Shown: positions 1 to 9,659, numbered from the stretch's first letter. The stretch is DNA of 46,999 nucleotides from Candidatus Parabeggiatoa sp. HSG14 (GCA_030378085.1 JAUCGK010000004.1:1-46999), one strand, 5' to 3'. Made by a program: numbers and translations. Notes: generated by a model from the sequence alone, not told the origin.

Positions 1-27
1 AAAAAATAACTCAAAAATAAAGTGGTC

Positions 28-61
28 AAAAAATCGGATTTTTCAAAAAAATCCGATTTTT
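28..61 (-). terminator. Likely rho-independent terminator of proS
   Basis: A near-perfect hairpin with arms reading AAAAATCGGATTTT and AAAATCCGATTTTT lies just past the proS stop. Read on the minus strand it is followed by a T-rich tract. The stem is AT-rich with a short GC core, so it is weaker than a classic terminator. Confidence 0.6.
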
Positions 62-75
62 AAATTTACAAAATA

Positions 76-1782
76 TTAATTTTGTAATTTATCTTTTAAA
101 AATTCAATCATTTCTGCCATTGGCACATTTTGAGATTTTTTATCTCGCCGTCCTTTATATTCTATCTCACCTTTATCCAGTCCACGTTCTCCAATCACTA
201 AGCGGTGAGGAATACCAATCAATTCCATATTAGCAAACATGACACCGGGGCGTTCTTTGCGATCATCAAATAATACATCTATACCTGCTTCTAGTAATTG
301 GGCATATACTTTTTCGCTCGCATCACGCAGATATTGAGATTTATGCATATTCATAGGCAATAAAGCAACAGAAAATGGGGCAATGGCTTGAGGCCAAATA
401 ATACCATTTTCATCATGGTTTTGTTCAATGGCAGCAGCAACAAGGCGAGAAACACCAATGCCATAACAACCCATTGTTAAAGTAACCGCTTTACCTTGTT
501 CATCCAATACTGAGGCTTGCATGGCTTTACTATATTTAGTACCCAATTGAAAAATATGTCCCACTTCAATACCACGAGCTATTGCTAATATACCATTGCC
601 ATCAGGGCTAGGATCATTAATTTCAACATTACGTAAATCAACAGATTGTGGGGCAGGTAAATCGCGTCCCCAGTTAACTCCGGTTAAATGTTGTCCGTCT
701 TTATTTGCGCCACAGACAAAATCGGCTAAATGGGCTGCACTATAATCTACCAAAACTGGTATTGTTAAACCAACAGGTCCAATCGATCCAATATCGCAAC
801 CAACGGTTTCGCGTATTTGTGAGGGATTTGCGAAAGTGAGGGGACTTTCAATATCAGGATGTTTAGCCGCTTTAATAACATTAAGCGTGTGATCACCTTG
901 CAGTACTAAGGCTACTAAACCATTATTACCTTTTACCAATAATGTTTTTACACATTGTGAGGGGTTGACATTTAAAAATTGGCTCACTTCCTCTATAGTA
1001 TGTTGTGCGGGAGTATTTACTACCGTCATTGTTGCTGTTGGTTGAGGACATTCTCCGATAGGTGGATTTATTGGGGCCATTTCTACATTAGCGGCATAAT
1101 CACCAGTGGTACTGTAAGCAATCGCATCTTCTCCAGACTCTGCCAGTACATGAAATTCATGAGAGCTAGTCCCCCCAATACTACCCGTATCCGCTAAAAC
1201 AGCGCGATACTTAAGACCTAACCGTGTGAAAATATGAGAATATGTTTCAAACATTTGGTCATAAGTTTCTTGTAACGAAGTGTGATTCAAATGAAAAGAA
1301 TAAGCATCTTTCATCAAAAATTCACGGGCACGCATAATTCCAAAGCGGGGACGAATTTCATCGCGAAATTTAGTTTGAATTTGATAAAAATTTGTAGGTA
1401 ATTGTTTATAGCTACGAATTTCGTGTCGAATAAGATCCGTGATGATTTCTTCGTGAGTGGGTCCAAAACAAAATTCTCGGTCATGACGATCTTTCAAACG
1501 CAATAGTTCAGGGCCATATTTATCCCAACGTTCTGATTCTTGCCATAATTCCGCTGGTTGTACCGCTGACATAAGGACTTCTTGTGCTCCTGATTTGTTC
1601 ATTTCATCACGGACAATATTTTCTACTTTACGCAAAACACGCAATCCCAATGGTAGCCAAGTATATAATCCGGCGGCAATCTGTCGTATCATGCCCGCCC
1701 GTAGCATGAGTTGATGACTAATAACCTCAGCGTCAGAGGGAGTTTCTTTAAGTGTAACAAGTAAAAATTGGCTAACACGCAT
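76..1782 (-). CDS. proS: Prolyl-tRNA synthetase (bacterial type, with editing domain)
   Basis: Cytoplasmic class II aminoacyl-tRNA synthetase that charges tRNA-Pro with proline. The 568 residues match the usual length of the bacterial-type enzyme. Visible motifs are GPTHEE at 108-113, class II motif 2 around 144-163 ([20 protein letters not shown]) and motif 3 [10 protein letters not shown] at about 438. The roughly 180-residue insertion between motifs 2 and 3 is the expected editing domain that clears mischarged Ala-tRNA-Pro. The C-terminal anticodon-binding domain follows motif 3. The gene stands alone on the minus strand with a hairpin terminator after it. The start used is the only ATG near the conserved N-terminus. 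Confidence 0.97.
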   Translation of the reverse strand: MRVSQFLLVTLKETPSDAEVISHQLMLRAGMIRQIAAGLYTWLPLGLRVLRKVENIVRDEMNKSGAQEVLMSAVQPAELWQESERWDKYGPELLRLKDRHDREFCFGPTHEEIITDLIRHEIRSYKQLPTNFYQIQTKFRDEIRPRFGIMRAREFLMKDAYSFHLNHTSLQETYDQMFETYSHIFTRLGLKYRAVLADTGSIGGTSSHEFHVLAESGEDAIAYSTTGDYAANVEMAPINPPIGECPQPTATMTVVNTPAQHTIEEVSQFLNVNPSQCVKTLLVKGNNGLVALVLQGDHTLNVIKAAKHPDIESPLTFANPSQIRETVGCDIGSIGPVGLTIPVLVDYSAAHLADFVCGANKDGQHLTGVNWGRDLPAPQSVDLRNVEINDPSPDGNGILAIARGIEVGHIFQLGTKYSKAMQASVLDEQGKAVTLTMGCYGIGVSRLVAAAIEQNHDENGIIWPQAIAPFSVALLPMNMHKSQYLRDASEKVYAQLLEAGIDVLFDDRKERPGVMFANMELIGIPHRLVIGERGLDKGEIEYKGRRDKKSQNVPMAEMIEFLKDKLQN

Positions 1783-1805
1783 AATTTTAAGTCTCTATAA
1801 TAGTT

Positions 1806-1993
1806 GTCTAGAAAAGTTTCATGTCAAACCTGGTAGGTTTTTATTAAGGAATGAGGAATTTAATAACTGAAAAAACGCTTGAACCAAACCTGACAGGTTT
1901 TCAAAACCTGTCAGGTTTAAACGTGGACATTATTAAATCCTTAGTTTGGGATTTTATAAAATCCTCGTTCCTAAAGACAAAACTTTTCTGAAG
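1806..1993. repeat. Large imperfect hairpin around an AAACCTGACAGG palindrome
   Basis: The core at 1886-1918 is a 33-base palindrome, AAACCTGACAGG...CCTGTCAGGTTT. It is nested in wider inverted arms: AGGAATGAGG at 1848 pairs with CCTCGTTCCT ending at 1972, and AGAAAAGTTT near 1810 pairs with AAACTTTTCT near 1980. A close relative sits upstream of pgk at about 27,570-27,660. It fills most of the 293-base gap between the divergent proS and HD genes, whose promoters must lie in or beside it. Confidence 0.8.
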
Positions 1994-2075
1994 GAGTATA
2001 TATTAAGTAATGAATAAATTTCATTTTCTATTTTCAATCTTCAATTAAAAAATAATTCAATTTAAAGGAATAAAA

Positions 2076-2636
2076 ATGTTAGAATTTGTCAATAAGTATA
2101 ACGACATCCCAAGTATTATTTCAAAAGAACTTATGCAAACTATTGTAGAACAATGTGTTTTACCTTGGTATAGTCTTCATAGTATTTCACATTGGGCGCG
2201 TGTTTTTGAAAACGGATGCCAATTAGCACAACAGACAAAAGCGAAAATTGAGGTTGTTCAATTATTTGCAGTATTTCATGATGCAAAACGTAAACATGAC
2301 GGTAGAGATTTTCGTCATGGACAACGAGGCGCTGAATATGCTGCATCGCTTCGATGTATTTTATTCAATCTTTCTGATGAAGATTTTAATTTACTTTACA
2401 CGGCTTGTACTCATCATACTGGTAATCGCACAGTTTCAAATGATGTAACAATTCAAACTTGTTGGGATGCGGATAGACTTGATCTTGGACGAGTTGGAAT
2501 TTTACCTAATCCCAAGTATCTTTGTACAGAGCCTGCAAAAGATTCAGACATGATTTATTGGGCAACTCAACGTGCTAGAAAACACTTTTCACCAAAATGG
2601 ATTTATAAAAAATGGGGCGTATCAATTGCCAAGTAA
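2076..2636 (+). CDS. HD-domain metal-dependent phosphohydrolase, substrate unknown
   Basis: A 186-residue soluble protein with the HD-superfamily metal ligand pattern: His in HSISHWARV (H39), the HD pair in VFHDAKRKHDG (H68-D69), His in CTHHTG (113-114), and Asp in CWDADRLDLG (D131). HD proteins hydrolyse phosphoester bonds in nucleotides and related compounds; nothing here identifies the substrate. It is a single gene flanked by repeat-rich gaps. An AAAGGA tract about 7 bases before the ATG supports the start. Confidence 0.85.
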   Translation: MLEFVNKYNDIPSIISKELMQTIVEQCVLPWYSLHSISHWARVFENGCQLAQQTKAKIEVVQLFAVFHDAKRKHDGRDFRHGQRGAEYAASLRCILFNLSDEDFNLLYTACTHHTGNRTVSNDVTIQTCWDADRLDLGRVGILPNPKYLCTEPAKDSDMIYWATQRARKHFSPKWIYKKWGVSIAK

Positions 2637-2906
2637 AAAAATGCTCAAAAAAAATCTATTTTGAATAACAAATAACCCAAGTTGCTGCATATCGCTTGTA
2701 ATAGCCCTTTGAAAACTAAGGGAAAAATAAATAAAAACACTTTCATTTCAACCAATACCTTCGCCAATTATCCTACTAAATTAACATGGTTATTATTTAA
2801 ATTCAATGGCTTATCATGTTTGACACCAGAATTAAGCTTATTTTGAATCTCATTGATTTTTAAGTATTTTTATAATAACCTAATTTAATACTCATGATTT
2901 TCTTAT

Positions 2907-3067
2907 TACTCGACTATCAAGTTTTTTATAACCTATTGATTTTAAATGAGATATTATTTTAGGAGATAAATATTCATTTCCTTAAAAATCAGTGAGTTAC
3001 ATATCTGAACATTCAAAAATGGATTGCTACAAAGTCAGATAATAGTTAAAAACTTGATAGTCGAGTA
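2907..3067. repeat. 161-bp element with 20-bp perfect terminal inverted repeats
   Basis: TACTCGACTATCAAGTTTTT at 2907-2926 is exactly inverted at 3048-3067. The AT-rich interior has no ORF. Size and ends resemble a MITE, but no clear target duplication is visible and no second copy was seen in this window. The rest of the 504-base gap (2637-3140) shows nothing else recognisable. Confidence 0.7.
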
Positions 3068-3140
3068 TTAGACTGTTTAAACAACTTAGCAAAAAAAAAT
3101 GACAGTTGTGCTTAATGACTGATAACTTAGGAGAAATATT

Positions 3141-3389
3141 ATGTTAGCTGTTATTCAAAAATGGGGGAATCACCAAGGGCTATCTTTTACCCCTGAAATG
3201 CTTAATCAAGCCCAGATGTCTCTTGGTGATGAAGTTTTCATCACCGTACAACAGGGAGAAATTATTATTAAACCCGCGACTCAAGGAAAAGGTAAATACA
3301 CTTTAGCTGAATTAGTGGCACAAATGCCAAGTGACTATAATCCCCATGAGGAAAACTGGGGAGAACCGGTTGGCAAGGAGGTTTGGTAA
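3141..3389 (+). CDS. mazE: MazE/AbrB-type antitoxin
   Basis: An 82-residue protein whose N-terminus, IQKWGNHQGLSFTPEML, follows the swapped-hairpin MazE/AbrB pattern, with a GDEV...QGEIIIKPA beta segment. The acidic/Trp-rich tail (HEENWGEP) is the usual toxin-binding region. MazE antitoxins bind both the operator and the MazF endoribonuclease. AGGAG 7-8 bases before the ATG supports the start. The cognate toxin gene begins 1 base after this stop but survives only as a stub, so this is probably an orphan antitoxin. Confidence 0.85.
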   Translation: MLAVIQKWGNHQGLSFTPEMLNQAQMSLGDEVFITVQQGEIIIKPATQGKGKYTLAELVAQMPSDYNPHEENWGEPVGKEVW

Positions 3390-3443
3390 ATGGCACGTTA
3401 TGTACCCAAGAAGGGAGATTTTGGCATTTCAGCGTGGAAATAA
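3390..3443 (+). pseudogene. mazF: Truncated MazF/PemK toxin, 17 codons
   Basis: Directly after mazE an ORF starts MARYVPKKGDFG. This matches the usual beginning of MazF/PemK toxins (MARYVPKRGDI...) but stops after 17 residues. Nothing downstream in any frame resembles the rest of a MazF fold, so the body has been deleted. A MITE-like element starts 10 bases after the stop, and its insertion may be connected with the loss. Confidence 0.75.
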
Positions 3444-3453
3444 ACTTAACTTT

Positions 3454-3670
3454 AACCTGAGTTCGATGTAAAAATAGAGTTAATTCAATATCGTTCCCAA
3501 ATTTTATTTGGGAACGCACTGTTTGCCAAGCTTTGCTTGGCAAAACTCAAAGCAAAGCTTCTGATGCATTGTGTTCCCAAATAAAATGGGGGAACAATTG
3601 TCACAATTATCAGTGTATTATATAACAAATACAATTAGTTATATTCATCAACTTATATCGAACTCAGGTT
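3454..3670. mobile_element. 217-bp MITE-like element with AACTTT target duplication
   Basis: AACCTGAGTTCGAT at 3454-3467 is exactly inverted at 3657-3670. AACTTT occurs immediately outside both ends (3448-3453 and 3671-3676), as expected for a 6-bp target-site duplication. The interior contains small palindromes (TTGCCAAGC/GCTTGGCAA; GTTCCCAAAT...ATTTGGGAAC) and no credible ORF. It lies against the truncated mazF. Confidence 0.75.
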
Positions 3671-3784
3671 AACTTTATATATTTAGAGTCCAAAGCAGTT
3701 GTAAATGAATTAGGTTTGGACTTCAAGGCTTAACTTAAATAGCAGTGACATGCTAGCCTGGGAACAAGTAAACTTTTCACTTTT

Positions 3785-5560
3785 TTAAACCGAAGCTTCT
3801 TCTGTGATACGAAGGACTTCTTCAACACTGGTAATACCTTGATAAGCTTTGATAAAACCGTCTTCTCGTAAAGTACGGAAACCCATCGGATGGGTTGCAA
3901 GTTGATCATGTATTTCAGTGGCAGAAGCACGATTTAAAATTAAAGTTCTCATCTCATTTGTGACGTATACCAGTTCGTAAATACCAATACGCCCCTGATA
4001 ACCTGTACCTTGGCATGAGGGACAACCTACCGGCTGATGCCATTTTGGTTCTTGAATTTTATCATTTGTATTGAAAGAAGTTGGTTCTTGGGTTTTGGTT
4101 AATTGCGTGGTGAATTCTTTTTGTAATATTCGTTTGACTTGAGTTTGTATCTCTTTTAAAGGCATGGTGGGTTTAGTACACGTAGGACATAAACGGCGTA
4201 TTAAGCGTTGAGCTTGGACGGCTTGCACTGAAGTGGCTACTAAGAAAGGTTCTACTCCCATATCAATGAGGCGAGTGAAAGCACTGATAGCATCATTAGT
4301 GTGCAAAGTGGATAATACTTTATGTCCTGTGAGTGCGGCTTGGATTGCAATTTCCGATGTTTCACGGTCACGAATTTCTCCTATCATAATAATATCAGGG
4401 TCTTGTCGTAAAATTGACCGTAAAGCTTGGGCAAAGGTGTAATTAATTTCGCTGTGCGCTTGGACTTGTGTAATGCCTTTTAGCTGATATTCTACCGGAT
4501 CTTCTACAGTAATAATTTTCTGTGTCCGATTATTAACGGCATCCAATGCCGCATATAAAGTGGTGGATTTCCCTGAACCTGTGGGGCCTGTGACCAAAAT
4601 AATGCCATGTGGTTCACTAATCCATTGATGAAATGAACGATAATGATCGGGTTCAAACCCTAATTGTTCTAATCGACTTGTTTGGGATTCCTTGGGCAAT
4701 AGACGCATCACAATAGATTCACCATGCACTCCTGGTAAACAGGAGACACGAATATCCAAATCTTGACCACTGACGCGCGTATTTAAACGACCATCTTGTG
4801 GTAAACGACGTTCAGCAATGTCTAATCCAGAAATCAATTTAATACGTGAAGCAATTGCATTAAATCGTTCTTTTGGTAAATTAAGGTGTTCATATAAAAC
4901 ACCATCAACTCGGTAACGCACAAAAAAATGATTTTCTTCAGGTTCAACGTGTACATCGGAGGCACGCTGATCAACAGCACCAGAGAGCATGTTATTGACA
5001 AATTCAACGACTGGTGCGCCTTCTGCTAATTCCCGTAATAAAGTAACGTCATTGGTATCACCAAAGTGATCATTAGAGTTGGCTTTAGCCAGTAAATCAA
5101 GTACTTTATCTAAATCTTGATGACGTGCTAAATACCAAATTATGGATTGTTCTGGGAATATATTATAAAAAACTTCATGGATGGTGTCGGAAAGAGGATT
5201 GCGTGCCAGGCAATGTAAAACGTTATCAGGAGTTTCCCAAGCAACGATTTCCTGATCAAGCCACCAGTCTTCACCAATGTCAGCACGTTCAATAATATCT
5301 AATAAGAGATTAGCATCTTGAGGGATATTGTTGCTGTCTATGACGGGTAATTCTAATTGCTTAGACAATATGTTCAATAAGTTATCTTCAGACACAGCAC
5401 CCATACGGATTAATACGGCTCCGAATAGTCCTCCAAAACGGTTTTGAAATTCTAAGGCGCGTTGAACATCTTGTTCATTAACCAAGCTGGCTTCAATCAA
5501 TAGTTCGCCTAAACAGGGCTGATAATTAGGGAACGGTTTTTGTAGGAGTTCTGTAGACAT
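3785..5560 (-). CDS. gspE: Type II secretion / pilus assembly ATPase, GspE family
   Basis: Cytoplasmic hexameric ATPase that powers type II secretion or type IV pilus assembly. From the ATG at 5560 (591 residues) it has an N-terminal MshEN-like segment (about 15-160), Walker A GPTGSGKST at 325-333, the Asp box TVEDPVEY at 351-358, Walker B at 388-398 with IGEIRDRE, the His box TGHKVLSTLHTND at 411-423, and the zinc tetracysteine (C458/C461 and C513/C516). About 50 residues separate the Cys pairs, a longer loop than usual. The start matches the family N-terminus; an upstream in-frame ATG at 5623 would add 21 atypical residues. No other gsp or pil gene is adjacent. PilB is the main alternative, but the tetracysteine and MshEN domain fit GspE well. 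Confidence 0.88.
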   Translation of the reverse strand: MSTELLQKPFPNYQPCLGELLIEASLVNEQDVQRALEFQNRFGGLFGAVLIRMGAVSEDNLLNILSKQLELPVIDSNNIPQDANLLLDIIERADIGEDWWLDQEIVAWETPDNVLHCLARNPLSDTIHEVFYNIFPEQSIIWYLARHQDLDKVLDLLAKANSNDHFGDTNDVTLLRELAEGAPVVEFVNNMLSGAVDQRASDVHVEPEENHFFVRYRVDGVLYEHLNLPKERFNAIASRIKLISGLDIAERRLPQDGRLNTRVSGQDLDIRVSCLPGVHGESIVMRLLPKESQTSRLEQLGFEPDHYRSFHQWISEPHGIILVTGPTGSGKSTTLYAALDAVNNRTQKIITVEDPVEYQLKGITQVQAHSEINYTFAQALRSILRQDPDIIMIGEIRDRETSEIAIQAALTGHKVLSTLHTNDAISAFTRLIDMGVEPFLVATSVQAVQAQRLIRRLCPTCTKPTMPLKEIQTQVKRILQKEFTTQLTKTQEPTSFNTNDKIQEPKWHQPVGCPSCQGTGYQGRIGIYELVYVTNEMRTLILNRASATEIHDQLATHPMGFRTLREDGFIKAYQGITSVEEVLRITEEASV

Positions 5561-5573
5561 GATGTATGAAGAT

Positions 5574-5916
5574 TCAATTAAATAAGGGAAGCAACTTAGC
5601 TTGGAGTAAATTGAGGATGTCATTGGTTATTCGTTCTATACAAGTGCCATACAATTGAAGATGTGCTTTATTTTTAGAATTGAAATTGATACCTAATTCT
5701 TGTCTTTGCCAACTTCGCATTAATACATACCAAACTTCATCGAGCACTAAAGATATAAATATTGACATTTGAGGCTTTGGCTTTCAACAATAACTGACTG
5801 GTTTTAAGATAAGATTGATGATTTTTATCAAAAAATGCAATCAACACGTTAGAATCAAGATAAAGTGATTCTGGCAAGACTATCCCAGGCATAAATTTGA
5901 TTTCATGAACTGACAT
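5574..5916 (-). pseudogene. PIN-domain toxin, frameshifted
   Basis: From the ATG at 5916 the first frame reads LPESLYLDSNVLIAFFDKN, a PIN-domain start with the first catalytic Asp, and stops near 5750. The next frame continues the same fold (FISLVLDEVWYVLMRSW) to a stop at 5574. The span of 343 bases is 3n+1, consistent with a single-base shift. It also seems to lack the usual C-terminal acidic motif of PIN proteins. Its partner antitoxin lies 12 bases upstream and is also frameshifted. Confidence 0.65.
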
Positions 5917-5928
5917 ATCAAAGTTCTC

Positions 5929-6211
5929 TCAAGCTTTTGGATAATCATAAGGATTAGTGGTGGCTAAATCAGTTAGACTATAAGCCCCCATTAATTTTAA
6001 AAATAAAGCTATTTGTTCTTCCGTTAACTTATCTTTATATTCGGATATTATCATTTTATCCGATGGCGTTGGAAAATATTTGGGCATATTAGGTGGTTTT
6101 GGCGAACTGTCTTCAACAATGACTAAAACCCGTAATTCTGATTTTTTCCGGTGCTTGATTAACCCAATATAGTTGACCTTGATTATAGATGGCTTCGTAA
6201 CTTTTTAACAT
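5929..6211 (-). pseudogene. Antitoxin partner of the frameshifted PIN gene, itself frameshifted
   Basis: It starts MLKSYEAIYNQGQLYWVNQA and continues after a one-base shift as SELRVLVIVEDSSP...KLTEEQIALFLKLMGAYSLTD to a TGA at 5929. The span is 283 bases (3n+1). The layout (short N-terminal beta segment, acidic helical tail, followed directly by a PIN gene) fits a type II antitoxin. The family is not recognised. Confidence 0.55.
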
Positions 6212-6369
6212 AGTCTATCCTTTTAAGATTCCTCTTCACATTCAATGGATACCAATAATAACAAATTTAAAGGCCGAGATTAAGGGGAACAGAGACTAAA
6301 CTGAAAAAATTTTAGTGGTCAACCTAATTTAGAATTAAATTTTATGAAAATAAATAAATTAAAATTAGT

Positions 6370-6458
6370 GATAGTCCTGCATAAAGTAGTAGCAGCAGTT
6401 TAAAACAATAACAAAATTAATCTCTTATAGAATTTATCACTACTTTGTTCAGGACTAC
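6370..6458. repeat. ATAGTCCTGC-type palindromic element
   Basis: ATAGTCCTGCATAAAGTAGT on the left is imperfectly inverted as ACTACTTTGTTCAGGACTAC on the right. A second member with better-kept arms (GGTAGTCCTGC...GCAGGACTACC) lies at 31,584-31,673. The remainder of the 6212-6478 gap shows nothing else. Confidence 0.65.
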
Positions 6459-6478
6459 CAGAATATGATAAGGTTATT

Positions 6479-8461
6479 TCAATTTTGAGTTGTTTGTTTC
6501 GCTCGTTCTTTCATTTCTGCTAATTCTTCTGCATAACCACCTGAGAGTATTGGAAAACGACACCATGTTTTGGGATCGAGACTTTCGTCATCTAAATGGA
6601 AGCTGGGAGCAAAGCGTTCTCTTTTCCATTGGTTGCGTGTCCATAAATTGAAAAATCGTTCAACCCAAAATAGTAATTGTTCATCTTCATATTCTTGGCA
6701 TCGAACCTGTAGTAAACAAAAAATTTCATAAGGGGTTTGACGATCACGAATAGCGGCTTTTTCGATGATGTTTAGTAAATGATAGGGCATTAAATCAGCT
6801 TCATCGGTTTGCTCCATTTTTTTTGGGCGTAATTCGGCAGTGGGAGCTTGTTGATTAACAAGGGTAAGGGCTGGAATGGGTGAAAGTTGAAGAGGTCCTT
6901 CATGTTCTAGCCAATGTAGCCAATGTCGTAAAAATTCTTTGTCAATACCTGCTAACGGGCTTAAGCCACCGCTGGTGTCACCATCCATCGTGGCATACCC
7001 TTGAGCCATTTCAGAACGGTTACTGGTTGCTAGCAGCAGTGCGTTGCGAAGGTTTGCAATTAGCCAAATACTAGGGGAGCGTGTTCTGGCTTGAATATTT
7101 TGCAGGGCAATATCGTGCTGTTCCCAAGTGAGCGGTTGTTTGAGGGCAGTGGAAACCAATTGCACATAACCTTTTACTAAAGCGTTGACGTTTAAGATCA
7201 TATAATCGGCACCGATGCCTTTTGCGAGGCTGGTAGCTGCCAGTTTTGTGGTTTCACTGGAGTTTTCGGTTGCTTGATAAACGCAGGTGAGCAATGATTT
7301 GACGAGATCAGTGATCGTTGTGGTTGGTAGTAGTTTATAGTTGAGTTTGGCACAAAAGTCTTTGATACCTAGTTCTGCAACACCGAGTTCAACCATTAAA
7401 CGGACTAAACAGGCAATAGCCGAGGAATCAGCACCACCGCTTAAGGAGAGAACAAAGCCTTGAGAACGACTTTTGCGTAGGTAATCAAATAAACCAAGAC
7501 TGACAGCACGAGTAAATTCTTCTTCCTTTATAGTAGCACTTTGTTCCCATAGTGGTAGCGTTGCAATATTTTGGCTGGGAGAAACTTGCGGATAATCAAA
7601 AGGAATACGGATACGGTTTGTTAAGTCAGGTACCCAATCGCTGGTTCGTGCTTGTGACATGCGCGTTAAATCAACATCCACTAAAGCACTGACCAATTGA
7701 TAGTCGGAAAAACTGAAACGTTTGCTATTGGCTAAAGGTTGTCCGCCTGTTGCGATCATGGCGTTACCATCGTAAATAGCGCGTCCTGCTTCGTTACCAA
7801 GTAGATTAGTATAAATATAGCTGACACTAAATGCCCGTGAACCTTCTAGTATAAATCGCTCACGAATTTTATATTTTCCAAAACCAAAATGGCTGGCACT
7901 GGGATTAAGAATGATATCCACGCCTTTTTCAGCGAGCTTAATGCCAGGGCGATTGGCAACCCAAGCTTCTTCACAAATTTCAAACCCAATACGCACGCTG
8001 CCACAGCTAAAATAAATATCACCAATGGGATAATGTTCCCCATTAAGCTCAATTTCAGAATGAACATTTTGGGGCCAACGGTGAAACCAACGTGGTTCGT
8101 AGTGGATGCCGCTACTTGGTAAAAAGCGTTTAGCAACAAATCCCCCAATTTTTCCATCCACAAGTAAACAAACCGTATTATAAACGCGGTTGTGATACGA
8201 TAATGGTAAACCAACTGCCACAATAATATCTTTAGTATAAGGTACAATATCATGAAGTACTTGCTGAGATTGTACTAATGTGCCAAAAGCTAAAAATGTG
8301 TCTTCGCAGCCATAACCGCTAATACATAATTCGGGTAGACATAAAATGCTTATTTTGTCGGCGCGGGCAGCTTCGATAGCGGTTATAATGTTTTTTTTGT
8401 TGCCTTTCCAGTCAAGAGGAGTTTGATTGAGGGTAGCTGCACCTACTTTAATGTATTTCAT
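6479..8461 (-). CDS. nadE: Glutamine-dependent NAD+ synthetase (long, two-domain form)
   Basis: Catalyses the last step of NAD synthesis, nicotinate adenine dinucleotide to NAD+, with ammonia channelled from glutamine. The N-terminal nitrilase-fold amidase shows the Glu-Lys-Cys triad (E44 in CLPELC, K111, C163 in GFEICEEAW). The C-terminal ATP-pyrophosphatase domain has the PP-loop SGGADSS at 341-347. The 660 residues match the long NadE class. The ATG at 8461 is chosen because AAAGGA sits 8 bases before it; a GTG at 8506 would add 15 atypical residues. It lies 55 bases after the hydrolase gene and near pncB on the same strand, which points to NAD salvage. Confidence 0.95.
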   Translation of the reverse strand: MKYIKVGAATLNQTPLDWKGNKKNIITAIEAARADKISILCLPELCISGYGCEDTFLAFGTLVQSQQVLHDIVPYTKDIIVAVGLPLSYHNRVYNTVCLLVDGKIGGFVAKRFLPSSGIHYEPRWFHRWPQNVHSEIELNGEHYPIGDIYFSCGSVRIGFEICEEAWVANRPGIKLAEKGVDIILNPSASHFGFGKYKIRERFILEGSRAFSVSYIYTNLLGNEAGRAIYDGNAMIATGGQPLANSKRFSFSDYQLVSALVDVDLTRMSQARTSDWVPDLTNRIRIPFDYPQVSPSQNIATLPLWEQSATIKEEEFTRAVSLGLFDYLRKSRSQGFVLSLSGGADSSAIACLVRLMVELGVAELGIKDFCAKLNYKLLPTTTITDLVKSLLTCVYQATENSSETTKLAATSLAKGIGADYMILNVNALVKGYVQLVSTALKQPLTWEQHDIALQNIQARTRSPSIWLIANLRNALLLATSNRSEMAQGYATMDGDTSGGLSPLAGIDKEFLRHWLHWLEHEGPLQLSPIPALTLVNQQAPTAELRPKKMEQTDEADLMPYHLLNIIEKAAIRDRQTPYEIFCLLQVRCQEYEDEQLLFWVERFFNLWTRNQWKRERFAPSFHLDDESLDPKTWCRFPILSGGYAEELAEMKERAKQTTQN

Positions 8462-8516
8462 CGGTATTTTCCTTTTGATGGGTTTGCCGCTGTTGTTGAG
8501 TTTCACTTTTAATGTT

Positions 8517-9350
8517 TCACTTCAATAAACGCCCTAAAAAATCTCTAATTGCGTTCCAATAGATTTCGTTGTCTGGAATGTTGTCATGATTCGCATTTTC
8601 AATTTGTTTAATTTTAGTAGCACCTCCCCATTTGTTGGCAAGGCGATGGGAATGAATGGCTGGAATCAAGGTATCTTGTTGGGCAACTAAAGCTAACATT
8701 GGTGTCGTTATTGAGGGTGCGAGTTTGATGACATTAAAGGGATTTTTAAGAAGTAACTTTATGGGAACAAAAGGAAAATGACGTTGTGCAACACGAAAGA
8801 TGCTATCATACGGTGATACTAAAATAACGCCTTTCAAAGGGCGACGTGCTGCCAAATGGACAGCAACCCCTGTACCTAAACTTCGTCCCATCGCAACAAT
8901 ACCATTGGGATCAATGTCTTGTCTTTGAATGATGTTATCGAAAATTGTTTCAGCATCGTTAAACAGGTTCCTTTCAGAAGGTTTCCCTTCACTTAAACCG
9001 TAACCTCGATAATTAATAAGTAACAACGAACAATCCGCAAAACGTTCAAAATGGTAAGCCATTCCGGAAACTTCTTCACTATTCCCACCAAAATAAATCA
9101 CCAAAGGCGTTTTTTCTTGGTGCGATTTTTTAAGTAACCAACCATGTAGTTGAATGCCGCTATCTGTTGTTATTTCTATCTCAGAATCGGGATAGGTTTG
9201 GATAATCCAGTCTTGTATGGCAGTTTGAAGTGGGCGTTGACAAAATAGTATTTTATCTTGCATAAAATACAAACCGATATAAAAAAGTAAGGCAAATACG
9301 CCCACTACAAAAGTAATGTCGAGTAATATTGCAGTCATTAGTCCATTCAT
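8517..9350 (-). CDS. Membrane-anchored alpha/beta hydrolase (ABHD13/BEM46-like)
   Basis: 277 residues with one N-terminal hydrophobic segment (about 8-30), then an alpha/beta hydrolase fold. The nucleophile elbow is GRSLG (S157), with D226 (AQQDTLIP) and H255 (ANHDN) completing the triad, and YFGGN at 86-90 forming the oxyanion-side loop. It resembles the BEM46/ABHD13 group of serine hydrolases, whose substrates are mostly unknown. It lies between nadE and pncB on the same strand, but no biochemical link follows from that. Start choice between residues 1 and 5 is open; neither has a convincing ribosome binding site. Confidence 0.85.
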   Translation of the reverse strand: MNGLMTAILLDITFVVGVFALLFYIGLYFMQDKILFCQRPLQTAIQDWIIQTYPDSEIEITTDSGIQLHGWLLKKSHQEKTPLVIYFGGNSEEVSGMAYHFERFADCSLLLINYRGYGLSEGKPSERNLFNDAETIFDNIIQRQDIDPNGIVAMGRSLGTGVAVHLAARRPLKGVILVSPYDSIFRVAQRHFPFVPIKLLLKNPFNVIKLAPSITTPMLALVAQQDTLIPAIHSHRLANKWGGATKIKQIENANHDNIPDNEIYWNAIRDFLGRLLK

Positions 9351-9377
9351 AATTAGTCTATTGTCAGTTTTTCTGGT

Positions 9378-9636
9378 TCCAACGCTCCAGCGTTGGAACC
9401 TAGTTCAGGACGCTCCAGCGTCCTTATATAAATGAGTGACGCTGGAGCGTCACAATATATGTTCCAAACGAAGTAACGGAACGAAGTGACGATCACGCTG
9501 GAGTGTTGGAACTAGAAGATAAATCTTGGACTCCAAGAATCCATTCTTAAACTGAAGATTTAGTTCAAGTTTTCATTTTTTTTGAATCACTAAAACGCTA
9601 GAAAAGACCTGACAGGTTTTCAAAACCTGTCAGGTC
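9378..9636. repeat. Cluster of small palindromes between pncB and the hydrolase
   Basis: The 309-base gap holds CCAACGCTCCAGCGTTGG (about 9379), GACGCTCCAGCGTC (about 9409), GTGACGCTGGAGCGTCAC (about 9436) and an AAACCTGACAGG-family palindrome, GACCTGACAGG...CCTGTCAGGTC (9606-9636). GTGACGCTGGAGCGTCAC recurs at 37,387. The arms around the 9606 palindrome extend to GTTCAAGTTTTC/GAAAACTTGAAC and run into the pncB stop. No gene is visible. Confidence 0.8.
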
Positions 9637-9659
9637 TTAAAATCCGAAAACTTGAACGT

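Noticed and set aside
5561-5623. Longer GspE start at 5623
   Set aside because: The extra 21 residues do not look like a GspE N-terminus; the family start matches the ATG at 5560.
7846-8253. 135-codon minus-strand ORF in another frame of nadE
   Set aside because: It overlaps the conserved amidase domain in the wrong frame and resembles no protein family.
8462-8506. GTG start of NadE 15 codons upstream
   Set aside because: The internal ATG has an AAAGGA site at good spacing and begins exactly at the conserved amidase strand.
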